This document shows positions 10,160 through 18,840 of a DNA stretch of 64,000 nucleotides, piece after piece. The DNA is from JASHPR01 sp963815375. GTDB taxonomy: Bacteria; Actinomycetota; Actinomycetes; Streptosporangiales; Streptosporangiaceae. The stretch covers positions 124,001-188,000 of the forward strand of contig CAWFGX010000001.1 of the NCBI GenBank assembly GCA_963815375.1. The letters are read 5' to 3'. The notes under the pieces are model-generated. The model did no database searches. It was not told where the DNA came from and saw nothing but the letters and a program-made list of their open reading frames with translations. Numbering within the stretch: position 1 is the stretch's first letter; every line of letters begins with the position of its first letter. The position numbers and the translations under genes are program-made.

Positions 10160-11308
10160 ATGGTGGCCGTGGGCCTGCAGGTGCCGATGTGGCGGGCGAT
10201 CACTGCCTTCCGCTTCGTGTCGCTGGGATACGCGGCCGCGCTGGTCGCCGTGAACCATGCCGAGTACTCACGCCTGCTGGCGGCCTGGGCAGTCCTGGCG
10301 GTCATGGCCCTCTGGACGCTGCTGTCCTCCGTCGCCTACTCAGCGCCATCGAGGCGGACCGCGGCGCTGCTGATAACCGACCTCCTGGTGACGGCGGCCG
10401 CCCTGCTGTCAACGGAGTTCGTGCAGAGCTCGCGGAGCCTGCAGGACGGTGCGATGCCGGTGACCGCGACCTGGGTGGCCGGGCCGGTGCTGGCCTGGGC
10501 GGTGACCTGGGGTGTCCGGGGCGGTGTGATATCCGCTGTCGTAACGGATGTATGCGACATCGCATTAAGGCGGCCGTCGGTCCCGGCCATGACGCACGGC
10601 TCGCAGCTCAGTGGCCCGATCATGCTGCTGCTGGCCGGCATCTTCGTCGGGTACCTGTCCATGCTGGCCAGACGGGCCGAGCTTGCGCTGCAGCGAGCCA
10701 CGGAGATCGAGGCGGCAAGCCGGGAGCGCGAGCGGCTGGCACGCGGCATCCACGACTCGGTCCTCCAGGTGCTCGCGCTCGTGCAGCGCCGGGGCGCCGA
10801 GGCCGGCGGCGAGGCCGCTGAGATCGGGCGCCTGGCCGGCGAGCAGGAGGCCGCGCTGCGCAGCCTGATCGCCGCAGAAGGCGAGCCGCCGCCCAGCGGC
10901 GAGCTGGACATCCGGGCGCTGCTGTCCCGGCAGAGCTCGGCATCGGTGTCGGTGATTACCCCGGCCGAGCCGGTGCGGCTCCCCGCGGAGGCAGCACGGG
11001 AGCTGGCGTCCGCCGTCCGCGCGGCACTCGACAACGTGCGCCAGCACTGCTCGGCCGGAACGCGGGCGTGGGTGCTGGTGGAGGACGAGGGCGGGTGCGT
11101 CGCCGTGACGGTCAGGGACGAGGGCCAGGGAATCGCGCCCGGCCGGCTCGCTGACGCGGCCGCGGACGGCCGGCTCGGCGTCAGCCACGCGATCTGCGGC
11201 CGGGTCCGCGACCTCGGCGGCTCGGCATCGATCAGCTCGGCTCCTGGCGCCGGGACCGAGGTCAGGCTGCGGGTCCCAGCCGCCGTGGCAGCAGCCGGGC
11301 AGGCGTGA
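10160..11308 (+). CDS. MacS-type sensor histidine kinase (DUF5931)
   Basis: A 382-residue membrane kinase. The start at ATG 10160 gives MVAVGLQVPMWRAITAFRF, the usual beginning of MacS-like kinases. Several hydrophobic segments in residues 15-190 form the DUF5931 sensor part. A short coiled stretch leads to the dimerisation helix RLARGIHDSVLQVLALV, where His near 203 is the phosphorylation site (HisKA_3 type). The ATPase part has the N box region ALDNVRQHCSAG, then VRDEGQGI and a GAGTEVRLRVP ending. The regulator gene follows one base after the stop codon, so they are translated together. In S. coelicolor MacRS controls lipoprotein and membrane genes; the signal is not known. Confidence 0.92.
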   Translation: MVAVGLQVPMWRAITAFRFVSLGYAAALVAVNHAEYSRLLAAWAVLAVMALWTLLSSVAYSAPSRRTAALLITDLLVTAAALLSTEFVQSSRSLQDGAMPVTATWVAGPVLAWAVTWGVRGGVISAVVTDVCDIALRRPSVPAMTHGSQLSGPIMLLLAGIFVGYLSMLARRAELALQRATEIEAASRERERLARGIHDSVLQVLALVQRRGAEAGGEAAEIGRLAGEQEAALRSLIAAEGEPPPSGELDIRALLSRQSSASVSVITPAEPVRLPAEAARELASAVRAALDNVRQHCSAGTRAWVLVEDEGGCVAVTVRDEGQGIAPGRLADAAADGRLGVSHAICGRVRDLGGSASISSAPGAGTEVRLRVPAAVAAAGQA

Positions 11309-11309
11309 G

Positions 11310-11984
11310 GTGGCGGCCGTGGACGGCGAGCGCCGGGTCAGGGTCATGGTCGTCGACGACCACCCGATGTGGCGGGACGCAGTGGCACGGGATCTCGAGG
11401 AGGCGGACTTCGACGTCGTCGCGTCGGTCGGCGAGGGGTCCCAGGCGCTGCGCATCGCCGGAGCGGCCGGGCCCGACGTGGTCGTGCTCGACCTGCAGCT
11501 GCCCGACGTGTCAGGCGTCGAGGTGGTGCTCGGCCTGCTGGCGGCCCGCCCGGGCACCCGGGTTCTGATCCTCTCGGTGAGCGGCGAGCAGCAGGACGTT
11601 CTGGACGCGGTGAAGGCCGGCGCGTCGGGCTACATCGTGAAGTCGGTGAGCCGGGCCGAGTTCATCGACGCGGTGCGGCGGACGGCCGCGGGCGAGCCGG
11701 TGTTCACGCCCGGCCTCGCCGGGCTGGTCCTCGGGGAGTTCCGCAGGCTTGCTGCTTCGAGCGAGGGATCCAGAACGGATGCGCCGCCGCTGACCGAGCG
11801 CGAAGCTGAGATCCTGCGCATGGTCGCGACCGGCCTGTCCTACCGGCAGATAGCCGAGCGGCTCGTGATCTCGCACCGCACGGTGCAGAACCATGTGCAG
11901 AACACGCTCAGCAAGCTTCAGCTGCACAACCGCACCGAGCTAGTCAGGTACGCCATAGAGCACGGCCTGGACTCCACCACCTGA
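11310..11984 (+). CDS. LuxR/NarL-family response regulator (MacR-like)
   Basis: A 224-residue regulator with an N-terminal receiver and a C-terminal LuxR helix-turn-helix. The receiver starts VRVMVVDDHPMWRDAV, with the phospho-acceptor Asp in VVVLDLQLPDVSG near residue 60 and the conserved Lys in GYIVKSVS near 112. The DNA-binding part runs LTEREAEILRMVATGLSYRQ to TVQNHVQNTLSKL. It starts at GTG 11310, immediately after the kinase stop, so it is the cognate partner. The downstream 11985-12093 stretch separates it from a convergent gene and shows no clear hairpin. Confidence 0.94.
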   Translation: MAAVDGERRVRVMVVDDHPMWRDAVARDLEEADFDVVASVGEGSQALRIAGAAGPDVVVLDLQLPDVSGVEVVLGLLAARPGTRVLILSVSGEQQDVLDAVKAGASGYIVKSVSRAEFIDAVRRTAAGEPVFTPGLAGLVLGEFRRLAASSEGSRTDAPPLTEREAEILRMVATGLSYRQIAERLVISHRTVQNHVQNTLSKLQLHNRTELVRYAIEHGLDSTT

Positions 11985-12093
11985 ATCCCCGGCTCGCCTG
12001 GCATGTCAGCGCCGGTCAGGTAACGGGGAAATCCTCTGTGCCGCATGTGCGGACAGGACTGCCCCGGCTAATGGCCGACCACCGCCGCGACTG

Positions 12094-12537
12094 TTAGTTG
12101 ATGTCGAACTCGTTGCCTTCGGGGTCGTGCATGGCGACCGCGTAATGGTCGAGGCCGTCTTCCTGCAGGACGCGCACGATCGAGGCGCCGAGGGCTTCTA
12201 GCCGCCTGGCCTCGGCGTCGACGCGCTGTATGCGGGTCTCCATTCGGACCGCGCGGCCGCCACTGACCGAGATGTCGAGATGCAGCCGGTTCTTGACTGT
12301 CTTCTGCTCGGGCACCACCTGGAACCAGATGAGCGGGCCGCGCCCGGCCGGGTCGATGATGCGGTCCTCGCCGACACCGAGCTCATCCTCTGGGACCCCG
12401 ACGTCCTGCCAGTAGTCATCCCACGTGGCAAAGCCTTCCGGCGGCGGTTCGAGCTCGTATCCAAGCGCAGCAGCCCAGAACCGGGCCAGCGGCTCCGGAT
12501 CCCCGCAGTCGACGACAAGCTGGAAGGTAGCAGCCAC
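12094..12537 (-). CDS. VOC superfamily (glyoxalase/bleomycin-resistance-like) protein
   Basis: A 147-residue protein with two beta-alpha-beta-beta-beta repeats. The first begins FQLVVDCGDPEPLARFWAAA, the usual opening of this family in actinobacteria, and GYELEPPPEGF. The second has NRLHLDISV near residue 85 and ends with the DPEGNEFDI motif that supplies a metal or core contact. Start GTG 12537 has a GGGAG site. Members of this subgroup are mostly uncharacterised, so no reaction is assigned. It is convergent with the macR-like gene. The 12538-12775 stretch upstream holds its likely promoter but no gene that I can see. Confidence 0.85.
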   Translation of the reverse strand: MAATFQLVVDCGDPEPLARFWAAALGYELEPPPEGFATWDDYWQDVGVPEDELGVGEDRIIDPAGRGPLIWFQVVPEQKTVKNRLHLDISVSGGRAVRMETRIQRVDAEARRLEALGASIVRVLQEDGLDHYAVAMHDPEGNEFDIN

Positions 12538-12775
12538 TGGACTCCCCTCATCGGCCTTGGCAGGCCAGCCGCTGCATGACCGGGCTCTACGCTTGACCCG
12601 AGCAGTGCAGAGCTAACGTCCTGGTCTGCCTAATTATGGCTAGAGCTGACGACAGCGCACTTCGTCCAGGACGCGGGCTCCGGCGTCGTCGTTTGACCAG
12701 AGCGAGCTGGTCAGATCCGGTAGGTCGAGCAGTTGCGCATGAACCTCAGTCTGACCGGAGGTTCGACATGCTCGT

Positions 12776-14056
12776 TCAGCTGACCGGAGTGGCGAGGGGC
12801 TCGAAGGCCGGGCGGAGCGGGACGCCGGACTCCCCGTTCTCGCCAGTCTTGACCCCGAGGACCTGGTGCAGCTGGATCTGGTTGCGTTCGAAAGCGAGGC
12901 GTGAGCCGGCCATGTAGAGTCGCCAGACCCGGGCGGTGCCCTCGCCAACCTCGGCCACTGCCTCGTCCCAGTGCTGGTCCAGGTTCGCGCACCAGCCGGC
13001 CAGGGTCTTCGCGTAGTGCTCGCGCAGGTTCTCCTCGTGCCGGACCTCAAAGCCCGCGTCGTGCATCAGCGAGACCAGGTAGCCGGGCGCCTCGAGCTCG
13101 CCGTCGGGGAACACATACCGGTAGATGAACCCGGCGGGCCTCCTGGCCGGCTCGGTGTCGTCGGTGCGGGTGATGCAGTGGTTCAGCAGCCGTCCCTCCG
13201 GCTTGAGCTTGCTGTGCAGGAACGCGAAATAGCCGGGGAGCTGAGCCTTGCCGATGTGCTCGGTCAGCCCGATTGAACTGACTGCGTCGAACCCGGTCTC
13301 GATCACGTCGCGGTAGTCGAGGTGCCGCACCTCGGCCAGGTCCGACAGCCCAGCTTCCGCGATAGCCCGCTGTGCCCACTGTGCCTGCTGCTGCGAGAGG
13401 GTCACGCCGAGCGCCTTGACGCCGTACTCGCGGGCCGCGTGCATGACCATGCCGCCCCAGCCGCAGCCAACATCGAGCAGCCGCATCCCGGACCGCAGCG
13501 CGAGCTTTCTGGCGACCAGGTCGTGCTTGTACCACTGGGCCTGCTCCAGGGTTGCGTCATCTGAGGGGTAGCAGGCGCAGGTGTAGGCCATCGACGGCCC
13601 GAGCACCCACTCGTAGAACGTGTTGGAGACGTCGTAGTGATGCGAGATCGCGGTGGCGTCGCGGCGACGGGAGTGCCGCCGGCCAATCAGCGACCTGCGG
13701 CGGACCCGGACCTCCTGCGGCGGCGGCGGGATCCGCGGCCACAGGACCCGCGGCCCGCCAAGCTCACGCAGCAGGTCAAGGCGCTCGGCCAGGCTCAGCT
13801 TGACTCGCTGCACGCTCGCCATCCGGGCGAGTGCCGTATGCATGTCCCCATCCACGTCGATGTGACCAGACACGTAAGCCCTGGCCAGGCCCATCGAGCC
13901 CGGAGCCTGGGCTAGATACTTGACAGCGGTCCGCGACTTGACGGTGATCCGCACCGGGGGCACGCCTGCAGTTCCCGCCAGGCTCCCGTCGTAGGCGTGG
14001 AATTCCACGGGCGCGTCCGGGCCCGCGATCCTCTCGAACACGTCGGCAAGTGCCAT
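12776..14056 (-). CDS. SAM-dependent fatty-acid methyltransferase, cyclopropane-synthase family (TmsB/UfaA1-like)
   Basis: A 426-residue protein of the cyclopropane fatty acid synthase family. The class I SAM-binding motif is LLDVGCGWGGMVMHAAREYG near residue 215. The family signatures SHHYDVSNTFYEWVLGPSM, TCACYPSDD and SIGLTEHIGKA are all present. Start ATG 14056 has a GGAAAGGG site. Directly upstream, 47 bases away on the same strand, is an FAD-binding oxidoreductase. This pairing is that of the tmsA/tmsB (bfaA/bfaB) genes, which make 10-methyl-branched fatty acids such as tuberculostearic acid: the methyltransferase adds methylene to oleoyl phospholipid and the oxidoreductase reduces it. 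I infer this role from the pair; family membership itself is certain. Confidence 0.92.
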   Translation of the reverse strand: MALADVFERIAGPDAPVEFHAYDGSLAGTAGVPPVRITVKSRTAVKYLAQAPGSMGLARAYVSGHIDVDGDMHTALARMASVQRVKLSLAERLDLLRELGGPRVLWPRIPPPPQEVRVRRRSLIGRRHSRRRDATAISHHYDVSNTFYEWVLGPSMAYTCACYPSDDATLEQAQWYKHDLVARKLALRSGMRLLDVGCGWGGMVMHAAREYGVKALGVTLSQQQAQWAQRAIAEAGLSDLAEVRHLDYRDVIETGFDAVSSIGLTEHIGKAQLPGYFAFLHSKLKPEGRLLNHCITRTDDTEPARRPAGFIYRYVFPDGELEAPGYLVSLMHDAGFEVRHEENLREHYAKTLAGWCANLDQHWDEAVAEVGEGTARVWRLYMAGSRLAFERNQIQLHQVLGVKTGENGESGVPLRPAFEPLATPVS

Positions 14057-14103
14057 AACCAGCCCTTTCCCCGCTGCCTGATCACTACTCTCTGGCGGAT
14101 GCG

Positions 14104-15522
14104 TTACCTCGCGCGGACGCACTTTTCATACAGGCCAGCCAGCCGGCCGTCGCCGTCGTACTCCTGCTTGAGCCGGGCATATTCCTTGCCGTTGTAGTGC
14201 TCCCAGAACTCGTCCTCGGAGTAGAACGACGTGGAGTACAGGCCCTTGCCGCCGTCGAGGGCAGCTACCTCGTCCTCGATCAGCCGGTTGTGGTACCCGT
14301 CGGCCGTGCCTGGCGGCAGCGGGACGGTGCCCCAGAACCCGAAGTTCACGTAGACCTGGCCGGGACGCAACGGGTACAGCGGCCAGGTCCGGTTACCCCG
14401 CAGCCGCAGCGGGCACATCCAGACCGGGCTCATACCCACCCGGCCCGCGAAGAAGCGGAGGAAATCGGCGCCGCGCTCCACCGGGATTTCCACGTCCTGG
14501 ATGACGGCTTCCCGCGGCGGCTGCCCCCGCGCGGAGCTCACGGCAGTGCCGACGCCGTGTCTCTGGTAGAAGGCCACGACCCTGCGGTAAACATCCGAGC
14601 GGCGGTAACGGCGTGGCCATAGCCGGCGGACGATCGGGCGCTGCACCCCGAACGCCCGGGAGCACCAGAACCAGTCGGTGTCCCACCGCCACAGGTAGTC
14701 ACTGATCGTGAGGAAGTCCTCTTTCGGGCCGCGGATCGACTGGTAGTAGATGCGGTCCCGGGTGTAGTCGCTGCGCCACGGCGCCACGTCGCTGAACGCG
14801 CCGACGGTCAGGTACAGCTCGCTGAGGCCGAACATCGTGCCGTCGACGAAGTCCGCCCGGTGCCCGCGCAGGCTGCCGTCCCGGGCGATCTGCGCGACCG
14901 CCTCCATGCAGTCCTCGGGGGCGCCAAAACGGAAATGCCGGAGATGCACGAACGGCGCCACCGGCTCGAGCTCGATGGTGAGCGACAGTGCGTAGCCCAA
15001 GGTGCCGTAAGAATTCGGGATGCCGTGGTAGAGCGTGTCGTGCTCGTTGCCAGGGGCAGCCGTCACCACCCGGCCGTCGCCGGTGAGGATCTCCATCTCC
15101 GTCACTGACTCGTGCGGCATCCCGTTGCGCAGCGAGGTCGACTCGATGCCCAGGCCGGTGACGGCACCTCCGAGCGTTATCGTCTTCAGCTGCGGCACGA
15201 CAAGCGGCATCAGCCCGTGCCGCAGCGTCGCGGCGGCCAGATCCTCGTAGGTGGTCATGCCGCCGACGACCGCCCTCCGTGCGTCTGGGTCGACGCTCAG
15301 CACCCGCCCGAACTCCGACACGTCCAGCCCGGCCGAGCGGCTGCCGCCAGTGAACCGGAAGAGGTTCGACGTGCTCTTGGCCAGACGGATCCCGGTGCCT
15401 GGCGGGATGTCTGCGTAGGCGTGCTGCAGCCGGGCGACGGCCGCCTTGTGGGCAGCGAGCGTGCCCGGGACCGCGGCCCATGTCCCTGGCCCCGGGTCTC
15501 TCGCACCTGTGACGTCGGTCAC
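14104..15522 (-). CDS. FAD-binding oxidoreductase (TmsA/BfaA-like, 10-methyl fatty acid reduction)
   Basis: A 472-residue flavoprotein of the FAD_binding_4 (vanillyl-alcohol oxidase) fold. The FAD-binding domain has LAKSTSNLFR near residue 50, VGGMTTYEDL near 85 and the diphosphate loop TLGGAVTGLGIESTSLRNG near 120. The C-terminal half has a Trp/Tyr-rich cap (WRWDTDWFWCSRAFG). Start GTG 15522 has a strong GGGAGGGG site with 5-base spacing. The methyltransferase follows in the same operon. It probably reduces a 10-methylene acyl intermediate to the 10-methyl group with NADPH. DprE1-like and DWARF-like oxidases share the fold, but the gene pair favours the TmsA assignment. Confidence 0.88.
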   Translation of the reverse strand: MTDVTGARDPGPGTWAAVPGTLAAHKAAVARLQHAYADIPPGTGIRLAKSTSNLFRFTGGSRSAGLDVSEFGRVLSVDPDARRAVVGGMTTYEDLAAATLRHGLMPLVVPQLKTITLGGAVTGLGIESTSLRNGMPHESVTEMEILTGDGRVVTAAPGNEHDTLYHGIPNSYGTLGYALSLTIELEPVAPFVHLRHFRFGAPEDCMEAVAQIARDGSLRGHRADFVDGTMFGLSELYLTVGAFSDVAPWRSDYTRDRIYYQSIRGPKEDFLTISDYLWRWDTDWFWCSRAFGVQRPIVRRLWPRRYRRSDVYRRVVAFYQRHGVGTAVSSARGQPPREAVIQDVEIPVERGADFLRFFAGRVGMSPVWMCPLRLRGNRTWPLYPLRPGQVYVNFGFWGTVPLPPGTADGYHNRLIEDEVAALDGGKGLYSTSFYSEDEFWEHYNGKEYARLKQEYDGDGRLAGLYEKCVRAR

Positions 15523-15585
15523 GCAGCCCCTCCCTGAGGTCCCCTGCACCCGCCCTCACAGTGAGAATGGACGCGGGAGGACATT

Positions 15586-16164
15586 ATGGGCAAGGTCTAT
15601 GCCGAACTGGACGAACGGCTCTCGAATTTTATCGCCCGCCAGCCGCTCTTCTTCGTGGCCACCGCGCCGTGCCTCACCGCGGACGGTGACGGCGGCCACG
15701 TCAACGTCTCGCCGAAGGGCTACCGGGACACCTTCGCTGTGGTCGGCCCGCGGAGGGTGGCCTACGTCGACCTGACCGGAAGCGGCGCGGAAACCGCTGC
15801 TCACCTGCGCCAGAACGGGCGGATCACGATCATGTTCTGCTCATTCAGCAAGCAGGCGAAGATCCTGCGCATCTACGGACGGGGGCGGGCAGTGCTGCCC
15901 AGCGACGCGGCCTGGCCCGAACTGGCCCGCCTCTTCCCGGCCGAGGATGGGAAGGGGACGCAGCGCAGTGGCCGGCGGGCGATCATCGTGGTTGACGTGG
16001 ACCACATCGCTGACTCGTGCGGCTATGGGGTCCCGGTCATGGACCTGTCGGCCGAGCGCGACCTGCTGTCCGAGTGGACCGACCGCCTGTCACCCGACGA
16101 ACTCGACGCCTACCGGGCCGAGAAGAACACGCTCAGCATCGACGGCCTGCCCGCGCTCAGCTGA
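15586..16164 (+). CDS. Pyridoxamine 5'-phosphate oxidase-family flavin-binding protein
   Basis: A 192-residue split-barrel protein. Residues 1-120 carry the FMN-binding fold: FFVATAPC, GGHVNVSPKGYRDTF near residue 38, VAYVDLTGSG near 65, then RITIMFCSFSKQAKILRIYGRG. The C-terminal part has a DSCGYGVPVMDL motif near residue 145, typical of an actinobacterial subgroup. The ATG has a GGGAGGA site. These proteins bind FMN or F420 and reduce unknown small molecules. The gene is divergent from tmsA-like, 63 bases apart, and convergent with the DUF4192 gene. Confidence 0.88.
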   Translation: MGKVYAELDERLSNFIARQPLFFVATAPCLTADGDGGHVNVSPKGYRDTFAVVGPRRVAYVDLTGSGAETAAHLRQNGRITIMFCSFSKQAKILRIYGRGRAVLPSDAAWPELARLFPAEDGKGTQRSGRRAIIVVDVDHIADSCGYGVPVMDLSAERDLLSEWTDRLSPDELDAYRAEKNTLSIDGLPALS

Positions 16165-16185
16165 ACCCGCCGGCCGGGCCACTTC

Positions 16186-17454
16186 CTACCGTCGCCCCAG
16201 CCGTGTCGCCGAGCCCCTGAGAGCCGGTCCGGGCGAGGCAGAATCCGGTCGCGGCGACCCGCGGCCTGAAGAACCCCGCCGGGCAGAGGGCCGCCTGGCA
16301 GAACCGGGGCGGGCCGGCCCACGGGCCGAGGTCGCCCTAGCCGGGCGACTGGACGGCTCGTTCTCCGCATAGCTCGCCTCGACTTCTTCAGGGGTCATAG
16401 GCAGCCGCGCGGCTGACGGCGGAAGGCCCGCCTCGACGGCCTGGCCGATCAGCTGCGCCATCGAGTACTCGGGGTCGGCTGCGAGCGCGCGCTCGATCGC
16501 GATATTGGCCAGGGCACCCTCGCCCGACTGCCAGGCGGTGAACGCCAGCAGGGACGCGGGAGCGGGAACGTAGGGCTCGCGGGCCCGGCGGAGCACGTCC
16601 GTCCACAGCCGACGGTGAGCCGCGCGGTGCTCAGAGTCCATCCGCGCCCAGGCGTCGTCGCGTACCCGGATGTCGGCGATGGCCACGATGAGCCAGGCCA
16701 TCTGCTCATCGTCGGTGATCTTGCCGCCGTTCCGGTACAGCGCAATCGCGTCCTGGACTGCGATCCGGCCGGCGTCGGCCAGCAGCCGTGTGAGACCCGA
16801 TCCGCCCCTTCCCATGGTCAGATGCCTCATCCGGCGGAGCATGCGCTGCTCTGCGCGGCGCATCGACTCGGCTTCCGCACCGGTCACCGGCGCGAGCGAG
16901 GCCGCGAGCGCTGCACGGTCAGGGCGGGCCGTCATCCCAGCGGCGGCCAGGGCCGCTGCGCTCGGGTGCGCTGGGCCGTCGAACGGGACGCCATCCGGCG
17001 GGCAGCAGCCCGGATCCTGGCAGACGTAGGACCAGTACCGTCCGTCGTCGACCCGGAGCAAGTCGCGCAGCGTGATGGAAGCGCCGGCTAAGGCCGCCTT
17101 CAGGGTCTCGGCCACCGGTGTGACTAGCGTTCCGGCGCCGTATCCCGCGGCAATGACCGTGGTGATACGCCGCCGCTCCAGGACCGCGATCGCGTGCTCG
17201 GCGATTTCACGGGACCTCGCCCGGTCGGGCGGGTCCGGCAGGTCGTAGCGGAACGCGAGACCGAGGCGGCCGCGTGGCCCGTCGAGCCCGACGACGACCA
17301 TGCTGCGGCTCGGATAGAACCCGAGCAGGTGCGGGATGACCGCCAGGAGCCCGGGCACCGTGCTGACCCTGATTTTCGCAGCCGCGGTAGCGAGCTCGCC
17401 ATAGGGTGGGACGTTCGCTTGCGGGGCCTTGTCACCCGCGGTGTTGTCTGTCAT
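16186..17454 (-). CDS. DUF4192 domain-containing protein
   Basis: A 422-residue actinobacterial protein of the DUF4192 family. The characteristic start is VSTVPGLLAVIPHLLGFYPSRSMVVVGLDGPRGRLGLAFRYDLP, seen here from residue 31 in the same order (abbreviated description of the motif; key residues are the PHLLGFYPSRS block). Later blocks are GAGTLVTPV, a WSYVCQDPGCCPP cysteine cluster near residue 150, and ECxLxxLAFTAWQSGEGALA-like sequence near 330 (LLAFTAWQSGEGALANIA). The last 60 residues are a low-complexity Arg/Pro/Ser tail. The function is not known; genes of this family often sit near information-processing or mycothiol genes. Confidence 0.88.
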   Translation of the reverse strand: MTDNTAGDKAPQANVPPYGELATAAAKIRVSTVPGLLAVIPHLLGFYPSRSMVVVGLDGPRGRLGLAFRYDLPDPPDRARSREIAEHAIAVLERRRITTVIAAGYGAGTLVTPVAETLKAALAGASITLRDLLRVDDGRYWSYVCQDPGCCPPDGVPFDGPAHPSAAALAAAGMTARPDRAALAASLAPVTGAEAESMRRAEQRMLRRMRHLTMGRGGSGLTRLLADAGRIAVQDAIALYRNGGKITDDEQMAWLIVAIADIRVRDDAWARMDSEHRAAHRRLWTDVLRRAREPYVPAPASLLAFTAWQSGEGALANIAIERALAADPEYSMAQLIGQAVEAGLPPSAARLPMTPEEVEASYAENEPSSRPARATSARGPARPGSARRPSARRGSSGRGSPRPDSASPGPALRGSATRLGRR

Positions 17455-17553
17455 GCGGCCAGCCTGAAACCTCCGGCCACGGCGGAGCGAACGGCATTAC
17501 CGCTGGCCTGTGCAGGACGGCGGAACGTCCACAGCCGCCTAAAAGAGCTTGAC

Positions 17554-18819
17554 TCAGAGGGCCACGCCGAGCAGCGCGTTGACGGTGTCCCGGACCAGAC
17601 CAGGTGCCTGCGCAGCCTGGCCGTCCAGCACGGCGCTGGCCCAAGCGTCGACCACGGCCAGAGCGCCCGGGGCGTCGAGGTCATCGGCGAGCCGCTCGCG
17701 GACGGACTCGAGCACCTCGGCGCCGGCCGGAGCTGTCAGTGCGCCAGCAGAGGACGGAGGAGCGGATGCGCTCGCGAGTGCGGCGCGCCACAGTCCCAGC
17801 CGGTCAGCGGCCCGGGCAAGCCCGGCATCGTCCCAGTCCCAGCCGTCACTGTAGTGATGGGCGAGGATCGCGAGCCGGATAGCCATCGGGTCGGTACCCG
17901 CCGACGTCAGCCGGGACACGAACACCAGGTTGCCCCGCGACTTCGACATCTTCTCGCCGTCCAGCCGCACCATGCCCGCGTGCAGGTAGTGGCGGGCGAA
18001 CACCGGCCCGTCCGGCCCGGTCGCGCTGCCGAACGCCACCCGTGCATGCGAGGCGCTCATCTCGTGGTGCGGGAACGCCAGGTCGGTGCCCCCAGCCTGC
18101 ACGTCGAACGTGACACCCAGGTGCTCGGTCGCGATCGCCGCGCACTCCACGTGCCAGCCTGGCCGGCCTCGGCCGAAGCCGGACGGCCAGGCGGGCTCGC
18201 CCGGCCGCGCTGCGAGCCAGACCAGCGGGTCCAGGGGGTCCTTCTTCCCCAGCCGCGCGGGGTCACCGCCGCGCTCAGCGAACAGCTCGGTCATCGTGAC
18301 CGGGTCCAGACCGGCCACGATCCCGAACGACGCGTCGGCGACCCGGGCGAAGTACTGGTCGCCGTCCAGGTCATAGAGGGCGCCACGGTCGGCCAGACGC
18401 CGGGCGAACTGCTCGATGACCGGCATCGCCTCCACCGCGCCGACGTAATGCCCGGGCGGCAGCACCCGCAGTGCCTCCATGTCTGCGCGGAACAGCGCGA
18501 TCTCCCGGTCGGCCAGCTCGCGCCAGTCCTCCCCGTCCCGGGCGGCGCGCACCAGCAGCGGGTCGTCGACGTCGGTGACGTTCTGCACGTAGCTGACGTG
18601 GTGTCCGGCGTCACGCCACGCCCGCACCAGCAGGTCCCAGGCAATGTACGTGCCCGCGTGACCGATGTGCGTGGCGTCGTACGGGGTAATCCCGCACGCG
18701 TAAATCGATGCCCCCGGCCTGGCCGCGGCCGGCACGAGCCCTCCCCCGGCGGTGGCGATGAGCGTCTGCGGGCCCCGCCCGGGCAGTCCGGGGACGTCCG
18801 CGCTGCGCCAGGCTTCCAT
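17554..18819 (-). CDS. mshC: Cysteine:1D-myo-inositol 2-amino-2-deoxy-alpha-D-glucopyranoside ligase
   Basis: MshC joins cysteine to the pseudodisaccharide GlcN-Ins with ATP, the penultimate step of mycothiol synthesis. The 421-residue protein is a cysteinyl-tRNA synthetase homologue without the tRNA-binding tail. It has the HIGH-type motif THIGHAG near residue 51, the zinc site CGITPYD (Cys near 42), with GWHVECAAIA and FPHHEMS near 235-260 completing the metal ligands, and KMSKSRGN near 290. MshC is told from CysS by length and by the MEAWRSADVPGLPG start. Its presence places the organism among mycothiol-producing actinobacteria. The amidase gene lies 21 bases upstream on the same strand. 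Confidence 0.97.
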   Translation of the reverse strand: MEAWRSADVPGLPGRGPQTLIATAGGGLVPAAARPGASIYACGITPYDATHIGHAGTYIAWDLLVRAWRDAGHHVSYVQNVTDVDDPLLVRAARDGEDWRELADREIALFRADMEALRVLPPGHYVGAVEAMPVIEQFARRLADRGALYDLDGDQYFARVADASFGIVAGLDPVTMTELFAERGGDPARLGKKDPLDPLVWLAARPGEPAWPSGFGRGRPGWHVECAAIATEHLGVTFDVQAGGTDLAFPHHEMSASHARVAFGSATGPDGPVFARHYLHAGMVRLDGEKMSKSRGNLVFVSRLTSAGTDPMAIRLAILAHHYSDGWDWDDAGLARAADRLGLWRAALASASAPPSSAGALTAPAGAEVLESVRERLADDLDAPGALAVVDAWASAVLDGQAAQAPGLVRDTVNALLGVAL

Positions 18820-18840
18820 GACCGTCAGGCTATCGCCTGG

